DNA of 64,000 nt from DASYKS01 sp035995205 (GTDB taxonomy: Bacteria > Acidobacteriota > Thermoanaerobaculia > Multivoradales > UBA5704). The notes beneath the pieces are model-generated. The model was not told where the DNA came from, did no database searches, and was given only the letters and a program-made list of their open reading frames with translations. Where the stretch lies: contig DASYKS010000014.1 of NCBI GenBank assembly GCA_035995205.1, positions 62,001-126,000 of the forward strand, written 5' to 3'. A program made the position numbers and the translations under genes. How positions within the stretch are numbered: position 1 is the stretch's first letter; each line of letters starts with the position of its first letter. This document shows positions 16,047 through 24,984 of the stretch, one piece after another.

Positions 16047-19000
16047 ATGCGCGTCGACACCTTCGCTTCTCACCTTTCCGAGACTGAAGCCGCCGAAATC
16101 GCTCTTTCGGCCTGGGGCCTTGCGGGCGCGCTCCACCGCCTGCCGGGCGAATACGACGACAATTTTCGGCTGATTCTCAAAGACGGTTCGGAGCGAGTGC
16201 TCAAGGTGATGCATCCGGAGCGGGAAGCCTTGTTCGTCGATCTCCAGGTTGCGGCGCTGGTGCATGTCGCTCGGACGGCACCCGACCTTGAAACGCCGCG
16301 CGTAGTACCCACAGCCGCGGGTACGAGTTGGACCCAGATGGAGACGGCGGGCGGGCCGCGGCTCGTTTGGATACTCGGCTGGGTGTCGGGCCGGCCGCTG
16401 GCGGAGGTTGAGGCGCGGACTCCTGAATTGTTGGGGAGCGTCGGCCGCCTGCTCGGCCGGGTGGGGCTTGCGCTTTCGGGATTCGAGCATCTAGCGCTCG
16501 ATCGCGAGCTGCGTTGGGACTTGGCGCGGGCGGGGTGGATTCGCGACCGGCTGGATGCGATTGCGGACTCGGAGCGCCGAGGACTGGTCGAGCGGACCAT
16601 TGCTCGGTTCGATGAAAAGGCGGTTCCGGCGCTTGCCGCTCTTCCGAAAGTCGCGATCCATGGCGACGCGAACGATTGGAACGTCCTCGTTCGTGGCGGG
16701 AGGGGGCGGGCGCCCGAGGCGGTGTCTTTGATCGACTTCGGCGACATGGTGCGCTCGGCGCGGATCTGCGATCTGGCGATCGGGGCGGCGTATGCGCTGT
16801 TCGGCGTGGAAGATCCGCTCGCCGCTTTGGCGCAGGTGGCAGCGGGGTATCGGGAAGTCGCGCCTCTCACTGAAACGGAAGTCGAAATCCTCGCTCCGCT
16901 CGTTGCGATGCGGCTCGCGGTGTCGGTCACGAACGCCGCGATTCGCCGCTCGCTCGCTCCCGATGATCCTTATGTCTCGGTGAGCGAGGCGCCCGCCTGG
17001 GCGACCCTCGAAGCGCTCGATCGGATTCCGCCGCGGTTAGTGCGCGCGACGCTTCGCCACGTTTGCGGGTTGGCTCCGCTGGCTGTTTCCGCGATCGAAA
17101 GCCTCAAGAACGAATCTCCCGCGCCGATCCTCGCGCCGCCTCTTCTCGATCGCCTGGCGCGGGTTCGCCCGCTCGACCTTTCGGTGGGGAGCCTGCTGCT
17201 CGGGGCCGATCCGAAACACCTGGAACCCGCGGGGCTCCGTGCCTTGATCGAACGTGAGCTTGGAGTCGGAGACGGGGCGGAGATAGGTCTCGGGCTCTAC
17301 GGCGAGGCGCGGTTGCTTGGGCCGATTCCTCCCGAGCCGGGTACGGAGCCCGCGACGATTCAGCTAGGTGCGGAGCTGTTCTTGCCGGAGGGGAGCGAGA
17401 TCCGTTCGCCGTTCGCGGGAACGTTGGTCGAGGTTCTGGAGACGGATGCGGGACCGCGGCTGTTGATCGAGCACGCAGCCCTCACCCCCGGCCCCTCTCC
17501 CAAAGGGAGAGGGGAGCAAAGCAAAAACGGTTCTGTGCAGTTCTCCCCTCTCCCTTTGGGAGAGGGGCCGGGGGTGAGGGCTCTCTGGCTCGGCCTCGAC
17601 GCCGATTCCCTTCCCGCCATCGGAACCGTCATCGCATGCGGCGCTCCGATCGGCCGGGTGGCTGGACCCGAAGGCAACGGCGGATGGCCGCCGCACATCC
17701 ATCTCCAACTCCTCGTAGACGATCTCGGCCTCGGCGCGCGTTTTCCGACGGCGGTCCGGCCCAGCGAGCGGGCGGTCTGGCAGACGCTTTCGCCCGATCC
17801 GACGGAACTTCTCGGCGTGCCGGCTGAGCGCCTCCCCGCGCCGCTTCCGACGTTCGACGAGATCCTCGCCGCGCGCCGCTCCCGCCTCGGGGGCAACCTC
17901 TCGCTTTCCTACCGCCGGCCGCTCGGAATCGTGCGCGGATTTCGCCAGCATCTTTTCGACGCGGAGGGGCGCGCCTACCTGGACGTGTACAACAACGTCG
18001 CCCACGTCGGGCACCAGCATTCGCGAGTAGTCGAGGCGATCCGCGCGCAGGCGGGGCTGCTCAATACGAACACCCGCTATCTGCATCCGAACCTCGTGCG
18101 CTATGCCGAGCGGCTGGCCGCGAAAATGCCCGCGCCGCTCTCCGTGGTCTATGTCATCAACTCCGCGAGCGAGGCGAACGAGCTGGCGCTCCGGCTTGCC
18201 CGAGCCGTAACGGGCGGGCGCGATCTGATCGTGCTCGAAGCGGCCTACCACGGCCACACCACGAGCCTGATTGACGCGAGCCCCTACAAGCACGACGGGC
18301 CGGGAGGCGCGGGCGCGCCCGATTGGGTGCATACCGCGCCGATTCCGGACGACTACCGCGGTGCGTGGAAGCGGGACGATCCGCAGGCCGGGCCGAAATT
18401 TGCGCGGCCGGTGGAAGAGATCGCGGCACGCCTCGCGCAGGAAGGGAGGCGCGCGACCTTCCTCGCGGAATCCTTGCCTAGCGTCGGCGGGCAGATCGTG
18501 CCGCCCCCGGGCTATCTCGAAGCGGTGTACCGCGCGATCCGGACCCACGGTGGCGTCACCATTACGGACGAGGTGCAGACCGGCTTCGGCCGCTTGGGCC
18601 ATGCTTTCTGGGGCTTCGAGCTGCAAGGCGTGGTGCCCGACATCGTGGTGCTTGGCAAGCCGATCGGCAACGGCCATCCGCTCGGCGCGGTCGTGACCAC
18701 TCCGGAGATCGCCGCCGCGTTCGACAACGGGATGGAGTTCTTCTCCACCTTTGGAGGCAACCCCGTCTCCTGCGCCGCCGGTCTCGCGGTGCTCGATGTG
18801 GTGGAAGAGGAAGGCCTCCAGGAAAACGCCCGTCGTGTTGGAGATCGCCTGCTCGCGGACCTCCGAGCGCTCACAACCCGCCACGAGATCGCGGGAGACG
18901 CGCGCGGCGTCGGCCTCTTCTTAGGGCTGGAGCTGGTCCGCAACCGTGAGACACTCGAACCCGCGACGGAAGAAGCCGCCTATACCGTGGACCGTCTCCG

Positions 19001-19145
19001 CGACCTCGGCATCCTCGCCGGCACCGACGGCCCGCATCACAACGTGATCAAGCTCCGCCCCGCGATGATCTTCGGAGACGAGGATGCCGATCGGCTGATC
19101 GCGGGGTTGGATCGAGTTCTGAGGGAGGTAGGATCTCTCGTGTGA
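16047..19145 (+). CDS. Kinase / M23-like / class III aminotransferase fusion
   Basis: 1,032 residues with three modules. Residues 1 to about 340 form an APH-type kinase with HGDANDWN (His205 region) and the metal-binding IDFGD. Residues about 410-590 form an M23-peptidase-like beta domain (RSPFAGTLVEV, PPHIHLQL) that lacks an obvious first zinc motif and is probably non-catalytic. Residues about 600-1030 form a class III PLP aminotransferase or phospho-lyase with DEVQTGFGR and PLP lysine about 871 (VLGKPIGNGHP). The architecture matches known fusions related to hydroxylysine-kinase and ethanolamine-phosphate phospho-lyase enzymes, so an amino-alcohol or hydroxy-amino-acid catabolic role is inferred. 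Residues 478-512 come from an inserted repeat. No purine-rich ribosome-binding site is visible before the ATG. The stop overlaps the next start. Confidence 0.85.
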   Translation: MRVDTFASHLSETEAAEIALSAWGLAGALHRLPGEYDDNFRLILKDGSERVLKVMHPEREALFVDLQVAALVHVARTAPDLETPRVVPTAAGTSWTQMETAGGPRLVWILGWVSGRPLAEVEARTPELLGSVGRLLGRVGLALSGFEHLALDRELRWDLARAGWIRDRLDAIADSERRGLVERTIARFDEKAVPALAALPKVAIHGDANDWNVLVRGGRGRAPEAVSLIDFGDMVRSARICDLAIGAAYALFGVEDPLAALAQVAAGYREVAPLTETEVEILAPLVAMRLAVSVTNAAIRRSLAPDDPYVSVSEAPAWATLEALDRIPPRLVRATLRHVCGLAPLAVSAIESLKNESPAPILAPPLLDRLARVRPLDLSVGSLLLGADPKHLEPAGLRALIERELGVGDGAEIGLGLYGEARLLGPIPPEPGTEPATIQLGAELFLPEGSEIRSPFAGTLVEVLETDAGPRLLIEHAALTPGPSPKGRGEQSKNGSVQFSPLPLGEGPGVRALWLGLDADSLPAIGTVIACGAPIGRVAGPEGNGGWPPHIHLQLLVDDLGLGARFPTAVRPSERAVWQTLSPDPTELLGVPAERLPAPLPTFDEILAARRSRLGGNLSLSYRRPLGIVRGFRQHLFDAEGRAYLDVYNNVAHVGHQHSRVVEAIRAQAGLLNTNTRYLHPNLVRYAERLAAKMPAPLSVVYVINSASEANELALRLARAVTGGRDLIVLEAAYHGHTTSLIDASPYKHDGPGGAGAPDWVHTAPIPDDYRGAWKRDDPQAGPKFARPVEEIAARLAQEGRRATFLAESLPSVGGQIVPPPGYLEAVYRAIRTHGGVTITDEVQTGFGRLGHAFWGFELQGVVPDIVVLGKPIGNGHPLGAVVTTPEIAAAFDNGMEFFSTFGGNPVSCAAGLAVLDVVEEEGLQENARRVGDRLLADLRALTTRHEIAGDARGVGLFLGLELVRNRETLEPATEEAAYTVDRLRDLGILAGTDGPHHNVIKLRPAMIFGDEDADRLIAGLDRVLREVGSLV
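17478..17581. repeat. 104-bp inverted-repeat element inside a coding region
   Basis: Arms 17478-17516 and 17543-17581 are perfect reverse complements over 39 bases. The element plus one base adds exactly 35 codons, starting ALTPGPSPKGRGE, inside the M23-like module of the fusion gene, keeping the frame open. The translation falls between the beta strands RLLIEHA and LWLGLDA. This sequence type is a common dispersed repeat in many bacterial genomes. Confidence 0.92.
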
Positions 19146-19354
19146 AGACGATGAAAAATGAGTACGACTTCAGCTCCGGACAGCGGGGTGCCGTGGTCCC
19201 GATGCCTCCGGGCAAGAGCCGGATCACAATCCGCCTGGACGACGACCTGCTGGAGTGGTTCAAAGAGCAGGTCCGTGTGGCAGGTGGTGGGAACTATCAG
19301 GCCTTGATCAACGGAGCGCTGCGGGAACACATCCGGAAAGCACCCCGCCGCTGA
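19142..19354 (+). CDS. BrnA-like ribbon-helix-helix antitoxin (orphan)
   Basis: 70 residues ending in the ribbon-helix-helix pattern RITIRLDDDLLEWFKEQ followed by NYQALINGALREHI, typical of BrnA-type antitoxins and related DNA-binding proteins. The GTG at 19142 overlaps the stop of the aminotransferase fusion (GTGA). A GGAGG sits about 13 bases upstream, a little far. BrnA normally follows a brnT toxin gene, and none is present here, so it is an orphan or has another regulatory role. Confidence 0.65.
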   Translation: MKTMKNEYDFSSGQRGAVVPMPPGKSRITIRLDDDLLEWFKEQVRVAGGGNYQALINGALREHIRKAPRR

Positions 19355-19357
19355 CCC

Positions 19358-20929
19358 CTACCCCTTAGGCACCGCCCGAAACTCCGCGCGGCCCCAGATC
19401 GTCGAGCTGTCGCTCAAGCCGCCGACGGTGAAGGCCATCTTCTGGTCGACGTTCCTCACTTTGACCACGGTCTGGAAGCGCGCGAGAGTTCCACTGGGAG
19501 GAAGGGTTGCCGGCAGGTTGACCTGGAGGCGCGTGCCGGCGAGGTCGGAGCGGCGTCCTTCGTCGTCGAGGATCGCGACCGCGAGGGGCAGCTCGACGCG
19601 CTGCGGGCCGGGGGCTCTTCCTTCGATCAGGAGCTCGACGGGCACTCCGAGGGTCACCGGGATCTCGACCTCTTTGCGGTTCAGCCGCTTCGGTGTACCG
19701 AGTTGCACGTACAGACGCTGGCGGCTCGGGTCTCCGCCGAGCAGGAGGACCCCTTCGGCGCGGGCCGCCGCGTCGCGGCTGGGCGAGCGATCGAGGAACG
19801 AGCCGCGGGTGCGCACGGTGAGCCCCGGACGCGTGACTTTGACCTCGACGCGATGGCGAACCTCGTCGGCTTTCCAGGTCGGGCTGAAACCGAGCAAATA
19901 GTAGGAGCTGGTGTCCTGCTCGACCGCGGAGAGGACGTGCAGGTCCGCGGCGACCACGGCGCGCCCTCCCGTGGCGCGGCCGAGCAGGTCGAACGAGGAG
20001 ATCTCCCGGGGGCTCGAATTCGCCAGATCCACGGGATAGATCGTGTAGCCGTTCTGGTCGGCCGCCGCGAGCAGCGGCCCGAACAGATGGCCGGCCACCT
20101 GCATGGACCAGGCGCCCGAGAGCAGCAGCATCACCTTGCGCCCGGGGGGAGCGTCGAGCCCGCGCAAGGCGCCCGCGAGCGCGGCCGTCACCTTGCCCAG
20201 CTCGGTGCGCGCTTCCGGGCTGATTCGATTCGACATCGTGTCGATCATGTTGCGGGCGGCGTTGGCGCCGGGGGTCGTATCGCCGTCGCTCACGTCGTTT
20301 TCGTCGAGCCATTGGGCGTCCCCGGCCAGGCGACGCTGGTCGGCGAGCAGTTTGTTGCCCGCCGCGGGGCGTTGCCGCGCCCGGTCGAGCGCCGCGGCGA
20401 CTTTTGCGCCGTCGCCGGTCCACGGGCAGAGGACGTCGATCTTCTTGCCGTCGAACGCGAGGACCGAGACCCGGTCGGCCGGGCCGAGGATCGAAAGATC
20501 GGTCGCGAGGCGCGCGAGCACCGTGTCGCGCACGTTGGCGAGGGCGAACACCTCGTCGATGTAGATCAGATAGTTGCGCGCCACCCGCTCGGCCGGCTCC
20601 GGCGCTGCTGCCGGCCCGTTCGCCGTCATCGCCAGGGAGGCGCTCGGCGGCGGCACCTCCGTTCCCTCGGCGATCTCGGAGAAGTAGTCGACCGTGACTT
20701 TCTTCCCATCCACGTCCAGCTCGAAATCGCCGCGGCCGAGGCTGCGCACGCGCTGGCCGCCCGTGTCGGTCACGACCGCCTCGACGTTGACCACCCGGAC
20801 CTCGACCTCCTCGCCCTCGATCCGGGTTGGCTCAGCCGCCGCGCGGGCGGCAACCGCCGGTGCGGCGAAGATCGCGGCGAGGCCGGTCACGAGACCGAGA
20901 ACGAGACCGAAAGGCCGCAGTCGCAACAT
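19358..20929 (-). CDS. Secreted VWFA-related Acidobacterial-domain protein
   Basis: 523 residues with a signal peptide (LVTGLAAIFAAPAVAARA) followed by the domain pattern VEAVVTDTGGQRVRSLGRGDFELDVDGK, a VWA-like region with NYLIYIDEVFALANVRDTVL, and a C-terminal beta-rich part. This matches the acidobacterial VWFA-related family. The first MIDAS position is altered (IDEVF where DxSxS is expected), so metal-dependent adhesion by the usual MIDAS is doubtful. It is convergent with the BrnA-like gene (3-base gap) and divergent from the MerR regulator at 21139. Role unknown, probably cell-envelope or secreted. Confidence 0.8.
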   Translation of the reverse strand: MLRLRPFGLVLGLVTGLAAIFAAPAVAARAAAEPTRIEGEEVEVRVVNVEAVVTDTGGQRVRSLGRGDFELDVDGKKVTVDYFSEIAEGTEVPPPSASLAMTANGPAAAPEPAERVARNYLIYIDEVFALANVRDTVLARLATDLSILGPADRVSVLAFDGKKIDVLCPWTGDGAKVAAALDRARQRPAAGNKLLADQRRLAGDAQWLDENDVSDGDTTPGANAARNMIDTMSNRISPEARTELGKVTAALAGALRGLDAPPGRKVMLLLSGAWSMQVAGHLFGPLLAAADQNGYTIYPVDLANSSPREISSFDLLGRATGGRAVVAADLHVLSAVEQDTSSYYLLGFSPTWKADEVRHRVEVKVTRPGLTVRTRGSFLDRSPSRDAAARAEGVLLLGGDPSRQRLYVQLGTPKRLNRKEVEIPVTLGVPVELLIEGRAPGPQRVELPLAVAILDDEGRRSDLAGTRLQVNLPATLPPSGTLARFQTVVKVRNVDQKMAFTVGGLSDSSTIWGRAEFRAVPKG

Positions 20930-21052
20930 GGGTACGGTTCTCCTGGGCGCATGAGGGGCGAGCTTGGTGTCGCGCCGGAGCCCCGAGCGTACGCCGATCC
21001 CGGGCGAAGTGCGCCGCGGGCGGGACGAACGGCGACGATTTCGTTCTCGCGT

Positions 21053-21088
21053 ACCTCTTGCATCTGACGTAACGTGAGGTCGTACCGT
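21053..21088 (+). promoter_or_regulatory. Candidate MerR-type promoter/operator
   Basis: TTGCAT (21058-21063), a 19-base spacer and TACCGT (21083-21088) fit the stretched spacer typical of MerR-family-controlled promoters. The imperfect dyad ACCTC (21053-21057)/GAGGT (21076-21080) straddles the spacer. The -10 match is weak. It would autoregulate the gene at 21139. Confidence 0.3.
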
Positions 21089-21138
21089 GCTCTTCGGATG
21101 GCACGCCGGACACGTCCGGCGGGGAGGTAAGAGGCGCT

Positions 21139-21870
21139 ATGGGCGAGCGGTTTCGAGTGGGCGAGCTGGCGAAGCGGGTGGGTCTGTCGGTCCGGACGCT
21201 CCACCACTGGGACGAAGTGGGGTTGCTCGGCCCGTCGGGGCGGACCGCGGCAGGGCATCGCCTGTACGACGAGGCGGATCTCTCGCGGTTGCAGCGGATT
21301 TTGTCGTTGCGCCAGCTGGGGCTGTCGCTCGCCGAGATCGGCGCCTGGCTCGCGCGCTCCGATCGTTCGCTCGCCGACGATCTGGAAGTTCATCTCGCGC
21401 GGCTGGAGCGCGAGATCGCGAAGCTCGACGCGCTCCGCCGCCGCCTCGACCGGGTAGTCGGCCATCTCCGCGCGACGGGGACGATCTCCGTCGACGACTT
21501 ATTCGCATGCATGGAGAGCACGATGAACCTAGAACGGCATTTCACCCCGGAGCAGATGGAGACGATCGAACGGCGCGGCAAAGAGCTGGGGGCCGATGCG
21601 ATCGCCCGAACCCAAACCGAGTGGACCGAGCTGATCGCCGAGGTCCAAGCGGCGATGGCCCGCGGCGCCGACCCCGCCAGCCCCGAGGTCCAGGGGCTCG
21701 CCGCGCGGTGGCGCGACCTGGTCGAGCGCTTTACCGGCGGCGACGCCGGAATCACCGCGGGCGTCCGCCAGGTCTGGCAGCAGGAGGGGGACGAGATTCG
21801 CGCGCGGCACGGCGGTCCCGACCCCGCGATGTTCGAGTACATGGGCCGGGCGTTCTCGGCGAAGAGCTGA
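21139..21870 (+). CDS. MerR-family regulator with TipAS domain
   Basis: 243 residues. Residues 4-75 are a MerR winged-helix domain (FRVGELAKRVGLSVRTLHHWDEVGLL, then GHRLYDEADLSRLQ), followed by a dimerisation coiled coil. From about residue 115 a TipAS-like antibiotic-recognition domain follows (FTPEQMETIERRG, then ARRWRDLVERFTGGD). Such proteins sense drugs or other small ligands and activate a promoter with a long spacer. GGAGG and AAGAGG lie upstream of the ATG. No obvious target gene lies downstream on the same strand, so it may autoregulate or act elsewhere. Confidence 0.88.
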   Translation: MGERFRVGELAKRVGLSVRTLHHWDEVGLLGPSGRTAAGHRLYDEADLSRLQRILSLRQLGLSLAEIGAWLARSDRSLADDLEVHLARLEREIAKLDALRRRLDRVVGHLRATGTISVDDLFACMESTMNLERHFTPEQMETIERRGKELGADAIARTQTEWTELIAEVQAAMARGADPASPEVQGLAARWRDLVERFTGGDAGITAGVRQVWQQEGDEIRARHGGPDPAMFEYMGRAFSAKS

Positions 21871-21877
21871 GCCGGTC

Positions 21878-21953
21878 GTACAAGGGGCGGAGCTTGCCTG
21901 CGCCCGAGGCCCTGCGACAATCGTGGGCGGAGGCAAGCAAGCTCCGCCCCTAC
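21878..21953. repeat. Inverted-repeat element
   Basis: Perfect 14-bp arms GGGGCGGAGCTTGC (21884-21897) and its reverse complement (21937-21950) sit within a longer imperfect dyad from GTA at 21878 to TAC at 21953. The size (76 bp) and position between convergent genes resemble the other dispersed repeats in this window. Confidence 0.7.
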
Positions 21954-22012
21954 CCCCGCCCGGCACAGTTTCATCCTACGGGGAACGAGGAAGAGCGACC
22001 TGAGACGGCTTG

Positions 22013-22231
22013 CTACTTGCCGCGTCCGGCGAGGAGGAGCGCCCCGCCGACCACGATGCCGGCGACTCCCGCCCAGGCAGGGATGTGAACCGTCTCCTTG
22101 TCCTTGACCGAAAGCTCGATCGGGCCGAGCTTGGCGTCGTGGGTTTCCTTGGTGTAGGTGAAACTGCCGTAGGCGAGACTGGCGATCCCTGCAACGATCA
22201 GAAGGATGCCGACGATCTTGGCTGCGCTCAT
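22013..22231 (-). CDS. DUF3185-like small membrane protein
   Basis: 72 residues: membrane helix (KIVGILLIVAGIASLAYGSF), the conserved TYTKETHDAKLGPIELSVK linker, and a second helix (WAGVAGIVVGGALLLAGRGK). This pattern matches the DUF3185 family of small bacterial membrane proteins of unknown function. AGGA precedes the ATG on the minus strand. It is divergent from the small membrane gene at 22445. Confidence 0.75.
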   Translation of the reverse strand: MSAAKIVGILLIVAGIASLAYGSFTYTKETHDAKLGPIELSVKDKETVHIPAWAGVAGIVVGGALLLAGRGK

Positions 22232-22444
22232 GGGTGATTCCTCGTGGGGGTTGGTTGCGGTGCGGTACTCGGCTATGCACAGATCCCGCCGGAGGCGGGG
22301 ATGATTTATCGGGCGGCACCGAAATTGCTCTTTCAGGTCGCATCTCGGCAAGGTGCTCGGGATTGATGGGTGGAAAAATTCGACGGACAGCACCGGCTGG
22401 CCGATCGGTTTCCCGAACTGCACGCTCTCGAAGGAGGAGTCAAA

Positions 22445-22594
22445 ATGCTTTGGACGATCGTTGTGATTCTGCTGGTGCTCTGGGTATTGGGCCTCGTTAC
22501 CTCTTACACCATGGGCGGCTTGATTCACGTCCTGCTGGTGATCGCCATCATCGTCATCCTTGTGCGGGTCATACAAGGAAGACGACCGATCTAA
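22445..22594 (+). CDS. lmo0937-like small membrane protein (DUF5670)
   Basis: 49 residues, nearly all membrane: MLWTIVVILLVLWVLGL, then TSYTMGGLIHVLLVIAIIV and a basic tail RVIQGRR. This matches the lmo0937/DUF5670 family. A strong AAGGAGG lies 8 bases before the ATG. Members are often stress-linked single genes; function unproven. Confidence 0.85.
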   Translation: MLWTIVVILLVLWVLGLVTSYTMGGLIHVLLVIAIIVILVRVIQGRRPI

Positions 22595-22610
22595 CTGGAT
22601 GCCCGACGAC

Positions 22611-22650
22611 GGGCCAGCCCTCTCCGCTTCGATGCGGTCCGGGCTGGCCC
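22611..22650 (+). terminator. Hairpin after the DUF5670 gene
   Basis: GGGCCAGCCC (22611-22620) pairs perfectly with GGGCTGGCCC (22641-22650) around a 20-base loop. No U-tract follows, so termination is plausible but not shown. Confidence 0.4.
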
Positions 22651-22772
22651 ATCGGCAAGCCCTTCCGGTCCGCCGGTCGGCGCAAGAAAATTCCGATTCC
22701 CCCTCCGCCTGGATCTCGACCTGCCCTCCGGCGCAGGATGCGGCTGCCTTTTGTGGCAAAGTAGCCGGCGGC

Positions 22773-23588
22773 ATGTATGACGAGTTCTACGGCTTCACCG
22801 AGCCCCCGTTCAACCTGACGCCCGATCCGCGGTTCCTGTTCTTCTCGGACCGCCATCGCGAGGCGTACAACCACGTCCTGTTCGGCCTGCAGGAGCGCAA
22901 AGGGTTCATCCAGCTGACCGGAGAGGTGGGGGCGGGCAAGACCACGATCTGCCGCGCGCTGCTCGAACAGCTCGGATCGCGCTACAAGACGGCGCTGATC
23001 TTGAACCCGGTGCTCACCTCGGCGCAGCTGATCCGCACGATCCTGGTCGAGCTCGGCCTGCCGCACCATTCGCGCATCGACCGGGTGACCGCGCTCGAAA
23101 CGCTCAACCGCTTCCTGCTCGAACAGCTCGACCTGGGCAACGACGTCGTGCTGGTGATCGACGAGGCGCAGGATCTCGATTCCGATCTGCTCGAACAGGT
23201 GCGCCTGCTGTCGAACCTCGAAACCGACCAGCGGAAGCTCCTGCAGATCGTCCTGATCGGCCAGCCCGAGCTGCGCGACAAGCTGAACGACCGGCGCCTG
23301 CGCCAGCTGCGGCAACGGATCACAGTCCGCTATCACCTGGCGCCGTTGAGCCTTGCCGAAACCGAGCAGTACGTCCAGCACCGTTTGCAGGTGGCCGGGG
23401 CGAACGGCCGGCCGACTTTCACGCGCTGGGCGATCCGCAGCATCCACCGTTATGCCGGAGGCGTGCCCCGCTTGATCAACGCGGTGTGCGACAAGGCGCT
23501 GCTCTGCGGCTTCGTGCTCGGCGCCGACGAGCTGCGCTTCCGCCACGTCCGGCGGGCGATCCGCGAGCTCGAAGGAGAAGCCCATTGA
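22773..23588 (+). CDS. ExeA/GspA-like AAA ATPase
   Basis: 271 residues. FYGFTEPPFNLTPDPRFLFFS is the typical ExeA N-terminus; Walker A is TGEVGAGKTT (about residues 46-55) and Walker B is VVLVIDEAQDLD, with a C-terminal lid (GGVPRLINAVCDKALL). ExeA-type ATPases pair with ExeB/GspB to assemble secretin or other envelope machinery. This one lacks a C-terminal peptidoglycan-binding domain. The GspB-like gene overlaps its stop, so the two are translationally coupled. The ATG at 22773 has no strong ribosome-binding site. Confidence 0.85.
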   Translation: MYDEFYGFTEPPFNLTPDPRFLFFSDRHREAYNHVLFGLQERKGFIQLTGEVGAGKTTICRALLEQLGSRYKTALILNPVLTSAQLIRTILVELGLPHHSRIDRVTALETLNRFLLEQLDLGNDVVLVIDEAQDLDSDLLEQVRLLSNLETDQRKLLQIVLIGQPELRDKLNDRRLRQLRQRITVRYHLAPLSLAETEQYVQHRLQVAGANGRPTFTRWAIRSIHRYAGGVPRLINAVCDKALLCGFVLGADELRFRHVRRAIRELEGEAH

Positions 23589-24334
23589 GTCTGATCGACG
23601 AAGCCCTCAAGCGCGCCCGCCACGAAGCCTCCCGGCAAGAGGCGGTGAAGCGCGACGCCGCCCGCCACGATGGGCCTCGCCCGATCCCCAAGCTCTACGC
23701 CGAGCGGCAGTCTTCCCGAGCCCCGCTCTGGGCCGGTATCGCGACCGGAGCCGCGGTGGCGCTCTTAGGGGTGGTTGCCTGGCTGCTCTGGGGCCGGGCG
23801 CCGAGTACGCCGCCCGCGGCGGTCTCCGCGCCGCCGCCGGTGGTCGTCGCGGAGGCTCCGAAAGTCTTCGCCCCCCCACCGGCTCCCGCACCGGCCGCGG
23901 TGCATCCGCCAAGCTCAGCACCTGCGGTCGAGGCCCCGAAGTCTGCGCCGCCACCCGCTTCGACGGCCCCCCTCGTGAGGCCCACGGCTGAAACCAGTGC
24001 TTCGCCCCCTACCCGATCACCCGTTACGCCGAGCGCGCCGGCTGCCGCTCCGCCCAAGGTACCGGCGCCCCGTCCTGCGGCGCCGCCCACGGCTGCTTCG
24101 GCTCCCCCTTCCTACGGACTCCAGGTCTTCGTCCGGGAAGTGTACCTCCCGGGCGGCGGCCCGCACTTGCGTCTCGGCGGAATCGCCTACTCCGAAGAAG
24201 CGCCGATCGCCCTGATCAACGGCGCGGCGCTCGGCCGCGGTGAGGTCGTCGAGGGCTACGTCATCCGCCGCATCGACGCCGCGGAGGTGGAGCTCGAAGG
24301 CCCGGGAGGGCGGGTAGTGTTGCGGTTGAAGTAG
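23585..24334 (+). CDS. GspB/ExeB-like secretion assembly protein
   Basis: 249 residues. SLIDEALKRARHEASRQEA is the standard cytosolic N-terminus of GspB-like proteins; a membrane helix (IATGAAVALLGVVAWLLWG) follows at about residues 45-65. A long Pro/Ala-rich periplasmic linker (about 90-180) leads to a C-terminal beta domain (SYGLQVFVREVYLPGG, then GYVIRRIDAAEVELEG). The TTG start overlaps the ATPase stop (TTGA). With the ATPase it probably forms an envelope assembly module; no secretin or pilin gene is nearby. Confidence 0.82.
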   Translation: MSLIDEALKRARHEASRQEAVKRDAARHDGPRPIPKLYAERQSSRAPLWAGIATGAAVALLGVVAWLLWGRAPSTPPAAVSAPPPVVVAEAPKVFAPPPAPAPAAVHPPSSAPAVEAPKSAPPPASTAPLVRPTAETSASPPTRSPVTPSAPAAAPPKVPAPRPAAPPTAASAPPSYGLQVFVREVYLPGGGPHLRLGGIAYSEEAPIALINGAALGRGEVVEGYVIRRIDAAEVELEGPGGRVVLRLK

Positions 24335-24416
24335 AAGGTGGCGCCGCAGCACATCTTCGGAGGGCTCGTTCTAAGATAGGGGTCGAGAGTTGTACCGCGA
24401 GGCTGAAAATCCGCCG

Positions 24417-24965
24417 ATGAACGCGCTCGTCCTCGATCCTTTCCCCCGCCTGGCGCCGCGTGTCGCCCTGCGCCGCCTCTCCCCCGCCGATCTCGAAGAC
24501 TTCCAGGCGTACCGCGCCGATCCGGAGGTCGCGCTCTACCAGAGCTGGAGGTCAATGTCGGCCGAAGAAGCCTCGGCGTTTCTGGCCGAACGGGGAGCCG
24601 CGCCGTTCGGCCGGTCCGGGTGGTTCCAAATCGGTATCGCCGATCGCTCGACCGGCCGCCTCGTGGGCGATATCGGCATCTGTCTGCATCGCGATGAGTC
24701 CGAACCGGCCGAAATCGGATTCACCTTGGCTTCCCAATGGCAGCGCCGTGGCTTCGCGTCCGAAGCGGTGCGCGAAACGCTGGGCCTGTTGTTCGAGCGC
24801 ACAGGGGTCGGCCAGGTGATTGCGATCACCGACACGCGCAACCTACCTTCGATCCGCCTGCTCGAACGCGTGGGTTTTCATTTGAGCCGGACGATCCCCG
24901 CCTTCTTCCGCAGCGAGCCGTGTACCGAGCATGTGTTCGTCATCGGGCGGCCCGAGGCTAAGTAA
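24417..24965 (+). CDS. GNAT N-acetyltransferase (RimJ/RimL type)
   Basis: 182 residues of the acetyltransferase-3 type. Visible: LRRLSPADLEDFQAYRADPEV at the start, WFQIGIADRSTGRLVGDIGI, the acetyl-CoA loop region QWQRRGFASEAVRETL, and ITDTRNLPSIRLLERVGF near the end. The family acetylates N-terminal or side-chain amines of proteins or small molecules; the substrate here is unknown. The start is uncertain: TTG at 24390 is in frame upstream. Confidence 0.8.
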   Translation: MNALVLDPFPRLAPRVALRRLSPADLEDFQAYRADPEVALYQSWRSMSAEEASAFLAERGAAPFGRSGWFQIGIADRSTGRLVGDIGICLHRDESEPAEIGFTLASQWQRRGFASEAVRETLGLLFERTGVGQVIAITDTRNLPSIRLLERVGFHLSRTIPAFFRSEPCTEHVFVIGRPEAK

Positions 24966-24984
24966 GTATTCTCAGTAGGAGACC

